64,000 nucleotides of DNA. It comes from Paenibacillus aestuarii (lineage in GTDB: Bacteria; Bacillota; Bacilli; Paenibacillales; NBRC-103111). Under the pieces are notes generated by a model that saw only the letters and a list, made by a program, of their open reading frames with translations, had not been told where the DNA came from and made no database searches. Location of the stretch: positions 248,001-312,000 of the forward strand of contig NZ_JAQFVF010000023.1 in the NCBI RefSeq assembly GCF_027789125.1, written 5' to 3'. Position numbers and translations under genes: made by a program. Shown in pieces: positions 26,754-35,305 of this stretch (positions are counted from its first letter, which is position 1; each line of letters begins with the position of its first letter).

Positions 26754-28685
26754 CTAAAAGATAGATTTCAGCAGCAGTTTGCGCAAAATCGGCGCCAGCT
26801 GCTGCGGCAGCTCTTCCACATGGGGAACGACAATCGAGCTGCGCCCATATATGTTCCGCATCGTGATCCGCTGCGTTTCATGCACCGTGCCCCCGGCGAG
26901 GAACACGCTGATCACCTCGATGCCTTGGCGGCGCGCCTCCAGCACCGCCTCGCAGGTGTCGATAATTCCCGCCTCGTGGTAGTTGGCCGCCGAGGGCTCG
27001 CCGTCCGAGAAAATGAGCAGGACGCGCTGCCGCTCCGGCCGCCGAAGCAGCTTGCGCGTCATGCTGCGAATGGCGAAGCCGTCGCGGTTGTCCTGCTGCG
27101 GCTCAAGCTGCAGCAGGGCCGCCCCGCGCCCAGCCGTGCAGGAGGAGGCAAAATCGACCGTCACCTGGAACAGGTTCGGCGCCTCCTCCTCGGTCACACG
27201 GTCCGCGTCTTCCCAGAAGCCCACCACTTCGTGGGGGATGCGCAGCCCGCGCAAGGTCTCGTGGAACAGCACGAGACCGAGCTTGGTTTCGTCCATTTTG
27301 TCATACATGGACGCCGAGCAGTCGACGAGCAGCGCGAACGCTGCGTCGAGCTGCGGGACAGGCGCGCGCTTCTTATAGAAGAGCCGCGGCGCCTCTTGCG
27401 TGACGGCTCGCGTCAGCCGCTTGTCGAGCCGCCCGAACAAGCGGTCGCCGCGGGGGGCGATCCGCTTCTGCTCCAGCGTGCGCCGGATCGCGCGCTGCAA
27501 AGGCTTAGCGAGCGGCGCTACGCGCTCGCTGAGGCTCTTATAAGCGGCCTCCTGCGCAGCAGTGGGCCGCTGAGGCGGCAGCCACGTCGCGGTCGCGTAC
27601 GCGCTCGTGGCGCCCTCCCCGTGCCCGCCCGCTGGGGGCACGGCGTTGCTTTGGCGCCGCTCCGGGGCGGCGCCGGTGTGTGCGGCGCGCAGCGAGCGGC
27701 CCTGCGCGATCGCCAGCGCCTGGTCCGCGGCGTCGCCTGCGCGCGGCGCATCGCCTAGCGCGGACGTGCGGGTGCCGCGCTCAAGCTCGAACCGCAGCAG
27801 CCCCGGGCTCGGGTCGCTGGTTTCGCGGTGCCAAGTCGGCATGCGCTCTTGGCCAGGCTGCTGGCGCTCCCCTTCTTCCCCGGGGAGCGCATCATCGTTC
27901 GCGAGCCGCTTTGCGCGCTTTCGCTCACCCTTATGCGAGGCGGGCAGCGGATCGTCGACGCCGCTTCCCGCCTGCATCCAAAAATATTGCGCCTGGGCAT
28001 CACGAGCCAGCCCCTGCGCCAGCAAATCCATCATCCGCTGGCAGCAGGCAGCCACCTCTTCAGTATGCTCCGCTTCCTCGACCTGTTCCAGCAGCGGATA
28101 CAATGCAGCAATTCGCGCCTCTATGCCTTGCGTCTGCTCTGGCGCCAAGTTCCACTGCGACTGGCTCCAGTGGACACCGGTAAACCAGCCGTAGACGAAT
28201 AACAGAACCGCTTCCGCCTGTTCCCCCTTCTGCAGGTGCACACGCAGCTTATGTGTATAGTAGGCAGCATAGATGCGATGCCGCTGTGCGAAAACTTTCG
28301 CCGTGCCTGGCCTAAGCCTGCGGCAGATGCGCTCCAGCCGCATATCTTCGCACAAGGCGAAGAACTGCAGGGCCAGTTTCGGCAGGGGCTCCGCTTGGCT
28401 ATCGCGCATATACGCGCTAACCGCTGCCGCACCTGTGTGCCAAGCGCTCCCAATCCCGTGCAAATAGACGTCGCTCTTCATGCCCGCCGCTTTATCACCG
28501 GCTGGGAGGTCGCGCCAAAATTGGCTCACGGTGATGCGCCCTTCCTTCTCCATATAAGCAGCATGAAAAGCTGCCTCCACTTCCAGCTCTTTGCGGGCAG
28601 TGAACATCCGCGCCAGATCAACTAACTGCATGTGGAGGCTCGAATCGATTTTATCATCCAGTAAGCTTAATTTTCCTACGAACAT
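26754..28685 (-). CDS. VWA-domain protein (YojO/CobT-NorD-like)
   Basis: About 643 aa. The C-terminal von Willebrand A domain carries the metal-ion motif DCSASM, followed by the segment ending LLIFSDGEPSAANY. The N-terminal half is helical. A central stretch (about 270-390) is rich in Ala, Arg, Gly, Pro and notably GC-rich. It pairs with the MoxR ATPase gene directly upstream, as in Bacillus yojN-yojO and in NorQ-NorD, where the pair acts as a chaperone-like complex. ATG 28685 lies 4 bp after the ATPase stop; ATG 28712 inside that gene is an alternative. Confidence 0.8.
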   Translation of the reverse strand: MFVGKLSLLDDKIDSSLHMQLVDLARMFTARKELEVEAAFHAAYMEKEGRITVSQFWRDLPAGDKAAGMKSDVYLHGIGSAWHTGAAAVSAYMRDSQAEPLPKLALQFFALCEDMRLERICRRLRPGTAKVFAQRHRIYAAYYTHKLRVHLQKGEQAEAVLLFVYGWFTGVHWSQSQWNLAPEQTQGIEARIAALYPLLEQVEEAEHTEEVAACCQRMMDLLAQGLARDAQAQYFWMQAGSGVDDPLPASHKGERKRAKRLANDDALPGEEGERQQPGQERMPTWHRETSDPSPGLLRFELERGTRTSALGDAPRAGDAADQALAIAQGRSLRAAHTGAAPERRQSNAVPPAGGHGEGATSAYATATWLPPQRPTAAQEAAYKSLSERVAPLAKPLQRAIRRTLEQKRIAPRGDRLFGRLDKRLTRAVTQEAPRLFYKKRAPVPQLDAAFALLVDCSASMYDKMDETKLGLVLFHETLRGLRIPHEVVGFWEDADRVTEEEAPNLFQVTVDFASSCTAGRGAALLQLEPQQDNRDGFAIRSMTRKLLRRPERQRVLLIFSDGEPSAANYHEAGIIDTCEAVLEARRQGIEVISVFLAGGTVHETQRITMRNIYGRSSIVVPHVEELPQQLAPILRKLLLKSIF

Positions 28686-28689
28686 CGGT

Positions 28690-29577
28690 TTAGAATAACG
28701 TGTCCGCTGCATTCATCACAGCAGCACGCTCCCTTTCGTCCTCCAATTTATCGGCAATCGCTCTGGCTACGGCGCGCATCGGCGGTATGTATGCGGCGAG
28801 ATCGCATGCATCAAGCAGCGCGCGAACCGATCCCGCTTCATCCGGGAGCTGACCCATTTCAATGAGCGTCAGCAAATCAGCGGATAATTGCACAAAGGTA
28901 GCGAGCTGCTTCTCGTCCTTAAGCACGGATTGTCCGCGCAGCAGCTGCAGCAGCTTGTCCCCTTGCAGGTAAGGTACGTCAATGGTGACAAAACGGTTCT
29001 TCAAAGCTTCATTGAGCGGCACCGTTCCAATGTAGCCCTCATTGATAGCAGCTATCACGCGAAAATCGGGATGAGCCGTGACGACTTCGCCTGTGAACGG
29101 GTTCGTGATCGTCCGACGGTGATCCAGAACGCCGTTAATGAGCGGCAGCGTTTCCGGCTTCGCCATATTGACCTCGTCGATGTACAGGAAATGTCCCCGG
29201 GTCATCGCTTTGATGATCGGTCCCGGAATGAACGTGATCGAGCTCCCGCCCTGCTCGTGATGCTGCAATGTTTTGAATCCCAGCAGCGCTTCTGCATCCA
29301 GATCCGTGGAACAGTTCACCGCATGCAGCGGCTGTCCGAACAGAGCGGACACATGTTCCGCCAGCTTCGTTTTACCGGAGCCGGTCGGCCCTTTAAGCAG
29401 TACATTTTTGCCGAGATATAGGGAAATCACCGCATCTTGCAGGACATCTTCGCGCGGCGCTTCAAAATTCGCCGTTCCGATCAGCTTTCGCTCTTCGCTG
29501 GTCAGCGTCTCCAGGACGCGCCTTTTGGTATTCGTTAAGTGCTCTGTAATAGGCTCTGGCCATAAAAAGAATGACAT
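28690..29577 (-). CDS. MoxR-family AAA ATPase (YojN-like)
   Basis: 295 aa. Walker A GPTGSGKTKLAEHVS, Walker B HFLYIDEVNMAKPE, sensor region VIAAINEGYIGTVPLNEALKNRF. This is a MoxR/CbbQ-type ATPase that, with a VWA partner, typically helps assemble or activate enzyme complexes. It leads directly into the VWA gene. AAAGGAA lies before the ATG. The target protein is not evident from the neighbours. Confidence 0.88.
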   Translation of the reverse strand: MSFFLWPEPITEHLTNTKRRVLETLTSEERKLIGTANFEAPREDVLQDAVISLYLGKNVLLKGPTGSGKTKLAEHVSALFGQPLHAVNCSTDLDAEALLGFKTLQHHEQGGSSITFIPGPIIKAMTRGHFLYIDEVNMAKPETLPLINGVLDHRRTITNPFTGEVVTAHPDFRVIAAINEGYIGTVPLNEALKNRFVTIDVPYLQGDKLLQLLRGQSVLKDEKQLATFVQLSADLLTLIEMGQLPDEAGSVRALLDACDLAAYIPPMRAVARAIADKLEDERERAAVMNAADTLF

Positions 29578-29642
29578 AAAAAAATTCCTTTCCTGATCTA
29601 GGTGTATTCCTTACTATTTATCAGGAAACTGGAGATGTCAAG

Positions 29643-29864
29643 TTATATCCCGTCGGCCACAAACGGGTCTTTCACGATCGTATGCGAATAATACGCCATC
29701 CGCTCCCCGCATTCCGGGCAGCGCTGCTTGCTTGGCAGCTCATTATATAATTGCGCCAGGCTGTATGCGGTCTCGTAGTTAATCGCTTCAATGACATCTT
29801 CCTTTTGCACGTATTCGCATCTTGGTGAACTGCAATAAGCGCGTATTTTAAATCTGCTGATCAT
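29643..29864 (-). CDS. Small zinc-ribbon-like protein
   Basis: 73 aa with two cysteine pairs, CSSPRC and CPEC, spaced about 37 residues apart, suggesting one zinc site. I do not recognise a named family. AGGAGAG lies 7 nt before the ATG, supporting expression. It lies between the MoxR ATPase gene and a sporulation lipoprotein, with its own spacing. Confidence 0.6.
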   Translation of the reverse strand: MISRFKIRAYCSSPRCEYVQKEDVIEAINYETAYSLAQLYNELPSKQRCPECGERMAYYSHTIVKDPFVADGI

Positions 29865-29880
29865 GGCTGCTCTCCTAATG

Positions 29881-29914
29881 GAAAACCCCCAGTGCCTGTT
29901 AGCAGCTGAGGGTT
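29881..29914 (-). terminator. Terminator after the spore lipoprotein gene
   Basis: Minus-strand stem AACCCTCAG with CTGGGGGTT (one U.G pair) and a following TTTTCC. Confidence 0.7.
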
Positions 29915-29922
29915 GTTCCGTT

Positions 29923-30633
29923 TTATTTGTTCATTAGCTGATTCTGGCCTGTCGAATAGGTTGGAAAAGCATATTGCACCATCGTATTAAACTCGTTTAA
30001 ATAGGCATCCATCATCTTGTTTTGACGCTTCTGCGCGTCGTAATACAGCATGCGGTTGACGAAATGCGGATTGGTTGAAATAAACACGTTCGCATCCGGG
30101 TAAACGCGATTAATTGCATGACGAATCGCATTGGTACTATCTGCCGGGAGCGGCTTGGAAGAAACCCAATCCATCTGTGTGCCTGCGCCTGAACCGAACA
30201 AGCCTGCTTCAGATTCCGGATTGTTCGTTTTACTCAGCATATGCTGGTGGTCACTGGCACCCATTGCCTGCATGCCGCCCATGTCTATAGCAACATAAAT
30301 ATTATGATTGGTGACAGCCACGGCTGTGGAGCCGACTTTGGCCGTCTTCATGATGTGATCGGCCAAATCGCGATTCATTAACAGATGTGTATTCTCATGC
30401 GCTTTGGTGTTGTCAATCGTTGATGGAACCAACGAGGGCGGCGCGGATTGTGCAATGCTTTTGGCGCCAATGGACGGGTTCTCATTATTACGTGAATCCG
30501 CATCCCAACTTCCGGCATTCATATTGTTGGAAGTAGCTCCCCCTGCTTCGCTGTGCGAGTTGCTGTGTCCGCAAGCCGGAAGCATGCAAAGCAATAAAGC
30601 TAATGCTGACATTTTGATGATGTGCTTATTCAC
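29923..30633 (-). CDS. YhcN/YlaJ-type sporulation lipoprotein
   Basis: About 236 aa. Signal peptide from MNKHIIKMSALALLLCMLPAC, with lipobox LPAC and Cys about 21. The body contains HLLMNRDLADHIMKTAKVGSTAVAVTNHNIYVAIDM and a YPDANVFISTNPHFVNRM segment typical of the YhcN/YlaJ family of spore membrane lipoproteins. The GTG at 30633 is my best start; the exact codon is uncertain because GGGG rather than a full ribosome binding site precedes it. Confidence 0.75.
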   Translation of the reverse strand: MNKHIIKMSALALLLCMLPACGHSNSHSEAGGATSNNMNAGSWDADSRNNENPSIGAKSIAQSAPPSLVPSTIDNTKAHENTHLLMNRDLADHIMKTAKVGSTAVAVTNHNIYVAIDMGGMQAMGASDHQHMLSKTNNPESEAGLFGSGAGTQMDWVSSKPLPADSTNAIRHAINRVYPDANVFISTNPHFVNRMLYYDAQKRQNKMMDAYLNEFNTMVQYAFPTYSTGQNQLMNK

Positions 30634-30667
30634 GTGCGTCCCCACTATCCTTTCTGGAAGTCTGATC

Positions 30668-30820
30668 TTACTTATCGTGGCTGTCATCTCCCGGCGTGTA
30701 CGCGATCAGCGCGACGTCATAACCGAGTTCATGCTTCATGCGCGACTCCAAGCTGCGTAGCTCCTGAAGCAAGTCCTCTCTATTGTCTAGATCGGCGAAT
30801 TCATAAGTCTCTCTTCTCAT
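30668..30820 (-). CDS. Small conserved-looking protein, 50 aa
   Basis: About 50 aa, charged, starting MRRETYEFADLDNRE and ending YTPGDDSHDK. A TTG at 30829 with GAGGGG close upstream is an equally plausible start. It lies directly in front of the sporulation lipoprotein gene (35 bp gap) and may be cotranscribed with it. Family not recognised. Confidence 0.5.
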   Translation of the reverse strand: MRRETYEFADLDNREDLLQELRSLESRMKHELGYDVALIAYTPGDDSHDK

Positions 30821-30893
30821 GCTTGCCAACACACCCCTCTTCAGTAAACGTTCCATATTGTTAATATGGACAAATAACCTGATTTTTACCAAA

Positions 30894-30934
30894 CAAAAAA
30901 AGCCCGTCTCCGCATAAAATGCGAAAACAGGCTT
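30894..30934 (-). terminator. Intrinsic terminator
   Basis: Minus-strand AAGCCTGTTTTCGCAT pairs with ATGCGGAGACGGGCTT (with G.U pairs), followed by seven T. It ends the hypothetical gene at 30948-31433. Confidence 0.85.
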
Positions 30935-30947
30935 AGATCCGTTTCGA

Positions 30948-31433
30948 TCAAGATTCATCTTTATTGCGAGTCTCATCCAGCTCTTCGAGCAGCTTACGGA
31001 CGGACGCAGCATCTACGTTGCCTTGCTCACGAAAAGCTCTTAATTTTTGCAGCAGATCGGCTGCGACTTGTTCATCTTCCTGCTGTCCGATTTCTGGCGC
31101 TGGATCAAACCAAATGTAGAAGCCTTCAGGGCCGTTACGCAAAAATGGTTTGTTCCAGTTGGCCGGATAATCAAACGGCTGCTCACCGAAAACCAGACCT
31201 AACACATCATCGCTGTCTACCGGCAGCAAATAGTGAAAAGATTCCGGCTCACCCGTATTGGTGAAATCCCTATGCAAATAAGCATAATGCAAATAATGCT
31301 CGCCGGTTTCTTGATCTTTGGCGATCTCGTACCGTTCTAACTCGCCGCCATGCAGCTCCTTAATAGAAACAATTCGCTCAGCCAACGTTTCCGAAGCAAT
31401 TTTTTGCTCGTGCTGCAACGATTTTTCCGTCAT
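30948..31433 (-). CDS. Conserved-looking hypothetical protein
   Basis: 161 aa, acidic and soluble. The middle (HYAYLHRDFTNTGEPESFHY, then FDYPANWNKPFLRNGPEGFYIWF) looks like a compact beta-rich domain; the last 45 residues are helical and charged. No family recognised. AAGGAGT lies 8 nt before the ATG, and a strong terminator follows, so it is a real single-gene unit. Confidence 0.65.
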   Translation of the reverse strand: MTEKSLQHEQKIASETLAERIVSIKELHGGELERYEIAKDQETGEHYLHYAYLHRDFTNTGEPESFHYLLPVDSDDVLGLVFGEQPFDYPANWNKPFLRNGPEGFYIWFDPAPEIGQQEDEQVAADLLQKLRAFREQGNVDAASVRKLLEELDETRNKDES

Positions 31434-31451
31434 ATACGCACTCCTTCCTGA

Positions 31452-32105
31452 CTAGCCTTCAGCGCGATGTGAAGAATGATGAATGGCAGCATGATTCGTT
31501 GCGGTGTTCCGCAATGAACGTTTTGGTAACTTCCATTTATTTACAACAGAAAGCATCCTTAAAATAACAATCAGGACGAACAGAACGGCTAGCTGCCAAG
31601 TGCCTTGCGCCCAGCCCAATCCAACCAGAGCGCCTGCCAGCATCCCCCAGACCGCGTAAATCTCATCCCGCAGCACCAAGGGCTTGCGTCCCGCCAGAAC
31701 GTCGCGAATCATCCCGCCGCCGATCCCCGTCAGTACAGCTGCTACGATGACCGCGCTGAGCGGATGACCCATATTGGTCGCATACAGGGCTCCTTGAATA
31801 GAGAATGCAGCCAATCCGATTGCATCGAAAAATGCTTCCCATGTTTTCCACAAACGAATATAGCGAACTGGCAAAAAAAAGACGAGCGTCATTGCAAATA
31901 ACGCGATTTGAAAATTAAGCCCTTGCTCCCACAGCGAAACAATCGGCTTGCCGATCAGCAGGTTGCGGATCACACCGCCGCCAAACGCCGTCACCAGGCC
32001 CAATACATAGACGCCTAGAATATCATATTCTTCTTCCATAGCGACAATCGCACCACTCACCGCAAACGCGATCGTGCCGATGATGCTAAATAATTCCCAG
32101 TTCAC
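31452..32105 (-). CDS. TRIC/UPF0126-type cation channel family protein
   Basis: 217 aa with about seven hydrophobic segments. It contains two related halves with the hallmark FGGGVIRNLLIG and IGGGMIRDVLAGRKP motifs, matching the bacterial trimeric intracellular cation (TRIC) channel-like family (old name UPF0126). Probably a homotrimeric potassium or monovalent cation channel. A GTG start with AGGAG 9 nt upstream. The ~40-residue C-terminal tail is polar and His-rich. Confidence 0.88.
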   Translation of the reverse strand: MNWELFSIIGTIAFAVSGAIVAMEEEYDILGVYVLGLVTAFGGGVIRNLLIGKPIVSLWEQGLNFQIALFAMTLVFFLPVRYIRLWKTWEAFFDAIGLAAFSIQGALYATNMGHPLSAVIVAAVLTGIGGGMIRDVLAGRKPLVLRDEIYAVWGMLAGALVGLGWAQGTWQLAVLFVLIVILRMLSVVNKWKLPKRSLRNTATNHAAIHHSSHRAEG

Positions 32106-32124
32106 TTGCTGCAGCTCCTGTCAC

Positions 32125-33198
32125 TTAGATGTCCCAGTCCAGTTGTACTTCACGGCCGGTATGCGATGAACGATAAATGGCATCCAAAATTAAATTATTC
32201 GTATATCCGGTCATGACCGATGTGATCGGCTGTTTGCCTTCGCGGATGCATGCCAAGAAATGCTTGGCCATCCGTACCCGCGGGCCTTCATCTTGATCCG
32301 GGATGCTTAAATCTACATCCGCTTCACGCTCGAACAACTCAGCAAGCAATTTGCCCTTCGTACCGCGAATCGAGGCACCGCCTTCGGAACCGAGCAGCTG
32401 CACGTACGGCTGATTGTCGGTTTCCACGAGGGCCGCCCAGCTGACATCTAGGGAGAGCGTAGCGCCGTTATCCAACTTGATCATTGCCGTCGCCAAGTCT
32501 TCTACATCATATCGGCCGTTCCAGTTCGGCGTTCCCCATGTGCCGATCCCCTTTTTGCGAGGGCCGAACTCCGCGTACGTAGCTCCATAAACCGAAACTG
32601 GTCTCGGATTGCCCATCAAATAAAGTGACAGATCCAGCATATGCACGCCAAGGTCGATCAGCGGCCCGCCACCGGATTTCTCCATTTGCGTGAACCAAGT
32701 GCCCCAGCCAGGGATGCCCTTCCGTCTCACCCATCCTGCTTTCGCATGATAAATGTGACCTAGCGCCCCTTTCTCCACCTGCTGCTTCACTTGCATGGAC
32801 AGCGATTCCCAGCGGAGCTGGTGAGGAATCATCAGCACTTTGCCGCTCTTGCGCTCCGCCTCCACGATTTGCTTGGCCGATTCCAGGTTAATCGCCATCG
32901 GCTTCTCCAGCATCACATGCTTGCCTGCTTGCAGCGCCTGAACAGCGATTGGCGCATGCCACTCATTGGATACGGCGATGATGACCGCTTCAATAGACTC
33001 ATCCGCCAGCAGCTGCTCCGTTGTTGCGTATACCTTCTCAATTTGATGCTCTTTGGCTCTAGCTTCAGCTAGCGGCAAATAAACGTCCGTCACCGCTGCA
33101 ATCTGGGCGTCTGGAATCTGCTTCAGCACTTCCATATGTACATTTCCAATATTGCCGGAACCAATAATCCCGATTCGAATCGGATTCTGCGAAGTCAT
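32125..33198 (-). CDS. Gfo/Idh/MocA family oxidoreductase
   Basis: 357 aa. N-terminal Rossmann motif GIIGSGNIGNVHMEVL, then the EKPMAIN motif carrying the catalytic-type lysine, and a C-terminal substrate domain with GGGPLIDLGVHMLDLSLYLMGNPRPVSVYG. It is an NAD(P)-dependent sugar or inositol dehydrogenase-like enzyme; the substrate cannot be assigned. GGAGGG precedes the ATG. The 33200-33496 stretch upstream is AT-rich with no gene seen. Confidence 0.88.
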   Translation of the reverse strand: MTSQNPIRIGIIGSGNIGNVHMEVLKQIPDAQIAAVTDVYLPLAEARAKEHQIEKVYATTEQLLADESIEAVIIAVSNEWHAPIAVQALQAGKHVMLEKPMAINLESAKQIVEAERKSGKVLMIPHQLRWESLSMQVKQQVEKGALGHIYHAKAGWVRRKGIPGWGTWFTQMEKSGGGPLIDLGVHMLDLSLYLMGNPRPVSVYGATYAEFGPRKKGIGTWGTPNWNGRYDVEDLATAMIKLDNGATLSLDVSWAALVETDNQPYVQLLGSEGGASIRGTKGKLLAELFEREADVDLSIPDQDEGPRVRMAKHFLACIREGKQPITSVMTGYTNNLILDAIYRSSHTGREVQLDWDI

Positions 33199-33496
33199 GA
33201 CCGGTAACCCTCCACTGTCTCTATTTATACAATCTTTCTTATTATAAATGTGGGTTTGTCTCCCCGCAACTGGGAATAGGCGAGAATGGTGCGCTATTCC
33301 TCGGCGTGTACAGGGCGTTTCTTTCCTCTAATCTGCACGGCATTCAATCAGAATACGGACAAAATGAGGCGAATACATTGATAAAGCAATAGACTTATAC
33401 TTTTTTAATAGTTGTTCGAAAACATATTTAACATTTGAAATGTATCTTAGTAGGTAGAAAACTTATTGAAGAATCATCTACCAAGGAGGTATGGAC

Positions 33497-33718
33497 ATGC
33501 ATTCGCTATCCATCAAATTTATTAATAAAACGATACCTGTCGTAAATTACACGCATAAACATTCCCAAATCGAGCTGCTTCGGCAAAAATTGAAGGAGCT
33601 GGAGCTTCATTTTGAATTTCGCAAGAAGTTAAAAATGATCTCCCTCATTGAAATCATTGGGGATGTCGCGATTTTCAAGTATAACGACGGAACAAAGCTT
33701 TATCTTGAAGTATCCTAA
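33497..33718 (+). CDS. Small hypothetical protein
   Basis: 73 aa, basic N-terminal half and a predicted beta-strand C-terminus (IEIIGDVAIFKYNDGTKLYLEVS). Two ATGs compete: 33491 is one base after AAGGAGG and 33497 is 7 nt after it, so the latter is chosen. Its last bases overlap the end of the convergent kapB gene by 4 bp. No family recognised. Confidence 0.55.
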   Translation: MHSLSIKFINKTIPVVNYTHKHSQIELLRQKLKELELHFEFRKKLKMISLIEIIGDVAIFKYNDGTKLYLEVS

Positions 33719-34110
33719 GCTTGACCGGGAAAATAGTCATTATGCAGCTGTTCAAGCTCCTGCAGAGAGCGACGAGCCCAGGCTTCCAAGTCCGCTAGCT
33801 TACTCATTTGTGCGGTTAGCGCTCTCTTCAGCGATTCTTTATAATCAGGCACAGTGCCCGAATAAGGCCGAATGGTCGAAATCGGCATAAGCGCAATTTC
33901 TTGATAGGCCAACGCGCGGCGCTGGTGGAAAAAAGCGACACCTGCATCCATCGGGTTGTGCAAATCACCTTGTGTCGGATGTTCTTTCACGGCCAGTATC
34001 CGAACGGCTGCTTTAATCGCACTGGTCATTTCGACCACTTCCCCTATATACACTCCGGTTTTATATTCAGCGCTTACGAAATCTCCAATTTGTAGCGATC
34101 CCATATTCAT
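33715..34110 (-). CDS. kapB: KapB (kinase-associated protein B)
   Basis: 131 aa. IGDFVSAEYKTGVYIGEVVE, RILAVKEHPTQGDLHNPMDAGVAFFHQRRALAYQE and the segment from PYSGTVPDYKESLKRAL closely match Bacillus KapB, which supports KinB-dependent entry into sporulation. No signal peptide or lipobox is visible here, although the family is often called a lipoprotein. GGAGGTC lies 9 nt before the ATG. kinB is not next to it. Confidence 0.85.
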   Translation of the reverse strand: MNMGSLQIGDFVSAEYKTGVYIGEVVEMTSAIKAAVRILAVKEHPTQGDLHNPMDAGVAFFHQRRALAYQEIALMPISTIRPYSGTVPDYKESLKRALTAQMSKLADLEAWARRSLQELEQLHNDYFPGQA

Positions 34111-34130
34111 TCTTCATGACCTCCATTTTT

Positions 34131-34454
34131 TTATTCAGAGCTGATCAATGGCATCAACTGCCGATACAGCTCGTCCACGGATTGCATACGGTATATGAAC
34201 CGCTTGTCTTTTCCTGGCTCCATGATCACGATGCACGGTACGCTTGTAATTTGCCATTCCTGCGTAATTTGCGGCAGGTACAGGATATTGCTCTTCACCA
34301 GCGGCAACTTGGGTTGCATCGTCAGTATCACTTCAAGCATCCGCTCCGTTACTTTGCACGTGCCGCAGAACGGGGTGTAGACGAACACGGCCAACGGTTG
34401 TTCCCGATTGCTGTTCACTCGGTTATAGAGCTGCTGCTGCGACAGTTCTTCCAT
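34131..34454 (-). CDS. Thioredoxin-like protein
   Basis: About 107 aa with thioredoxin-type order: AVFVYTPFCGTCKVTERML carries the active-site CGTC, and ITSVPCIVIMEPGKDK holds the cis-Pro loop. It is shorter than classic thioredoxin. ATG 34454 overlaps the vicinity of the upstream stop, with GAGGGATG before it, so translation is coupled to the upstream hypothetical gene. Confidence 0.8.
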   Translation of the reverse strand: MEELSQQQLYNRVNSNREQPLAVFVYTPFCGTCKVTERMLEVILTMQPKLPLVKSNILYLPQITQEWQITSVPCIVIMEPGKDKRFIYRMQSVDELYRQLMPLISSE

Positions 34455-34455
34455 C

Positions 34456-34992
34456 CTACATCCCTCGCTCATCCAGCCATGCCAGGCTGTCCATGGCGTA
34501 GTCCAGCAGCCTCGAGAAATCATCGATATGACTCTCATTGATTTTTCTTCCGAACGATAGCGTAATCTGATTGTTCATGAATGACACCGCAGATCCATAC
34601 ATAAACGAAAGCTGCTGCGATATTTTCGGACGATGCTCCCAAATCTGAAGCAACTGCTTTTCAATTTCAGCACAATCCTTCTCCGCGTCGGTTACTTTGG
34701 TATACAATTTGATCTCCAGCGTGCATCCTGGAGAGGCGGACGGATTTTCCAAAATTTCCGCAGCGAGATCGCTCAAGTGCACATGCAAACAAAGTTCCGC
34801 TTTGCTTGGACGGGTCGTTTTTTTCGTAAAATCAATGACATACGAGCGTGACATGGTGGACAGATCAATAAGGTCCGCACGCTTCGTCACCAGTATATGG
34901 CCGCTCAAGTCCAGGTCATACACTGCGCCTTCAAGCACAACCTTTAAATTCTCATAGATTGTCGGGTCGAACACAGGCCCACCTTCTTTCAT
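34456..34992 (-). CDS. Hypothetical protein coupled to thioredoxin-like gene
   Basis: 178 aa, soluble, no signal peptide or membrane span. The first half is beta-rich (VLEGAVYDLDLSGHILVTKRADLIDL), the second half helical. No family recognised. Immediate coupling to the thioredoxin-like gene suggests a related role, though this is only context. Confidence 0.65.
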   Translation of the reverse strand: MKEGGPVFDPTIYENLKVVLEGAVYDLDLSGHILVTKRADLIDLSTMSRSYVIDFTKKTTRPSKAELCLHVHLSDLAAEILENPSASPGCTLEIKLYTKVTDAEKDCAEIEKQLLQIWEHRPKISQQLSFMYGSAVSFMNNQITLSFGRKINESHIDDFSRLLDYAMDSLAWLDERGM

Positions 34993-35045
34993 CTTTGCTT
35001 TGATTCGATTATACTAAAAGAATATCACGTAAAGAAGGTGTTTCC

Positions 35046-35258
35046 ATGTCAGACAAGCCTGAAGATCAGCTTGAATCGCAAGCTGGTCAGAAAAAAGTCA
35101 GCTTAGCTGATGCCATTAAGCAAAAGCTTGCACAGAAAAAAGCAGATCAAGCGAACCAAAAAGGCAACCCCAACTATGCAGGCGGGGGTAATCAATCAGC
35201 GAAAAGCCAAATGACTAAAAAAGTCAACAATCAACGTCGCCGGACTGGCGGCAGCTAG
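35046..35258 (+). CDS. Small Lys/Gln/Asn-rich protein
   Basis: 70 aa, very polar, rich in Lys, Gln, Asn and Gly, and probably disordered at the C-terminus (GNPNYAGGGNQSAKSQMTKK). A helical segment VSLADAIKQKLAQKKADQAN precedes. AAGGTG lies upstream of the ATG, and a strong terminator follows. It resembles small spore or nucleic-acid-associated proteins in composition only. Confidence 0.6.
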   Translation: MSDKPEDQLESQAGQKKVSLADAIKQKLAQKKADQANQKGNPNYAGGGNQSAKSQMTKKVNNQRRRTGGS

Positions 35259-35261
35259 CAA

Positions 35262-35302
35262 AAAGAGCGCCCTGCGGAGCATTCCGATCAGGGCGCTTTT
35301 TT
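35262..35302. terminator. Bidirectional terminator
   Basis: AGCGCCCTG (35266-35274) with CAGGGCGCT (35289-35297), flanked by A and T runs, between convergent genes. Confidence 0.88.
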
Positions 35303-35305
35303 TAT

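Noticed and set aside
26751..27758. Long plus-strand ORF opposite the VWA gene
   Set aside because: It is the GC-rich shadow of the VWA gene; no ribosome binding site and an Arg/Ala-rich composition unlike a folded protein.
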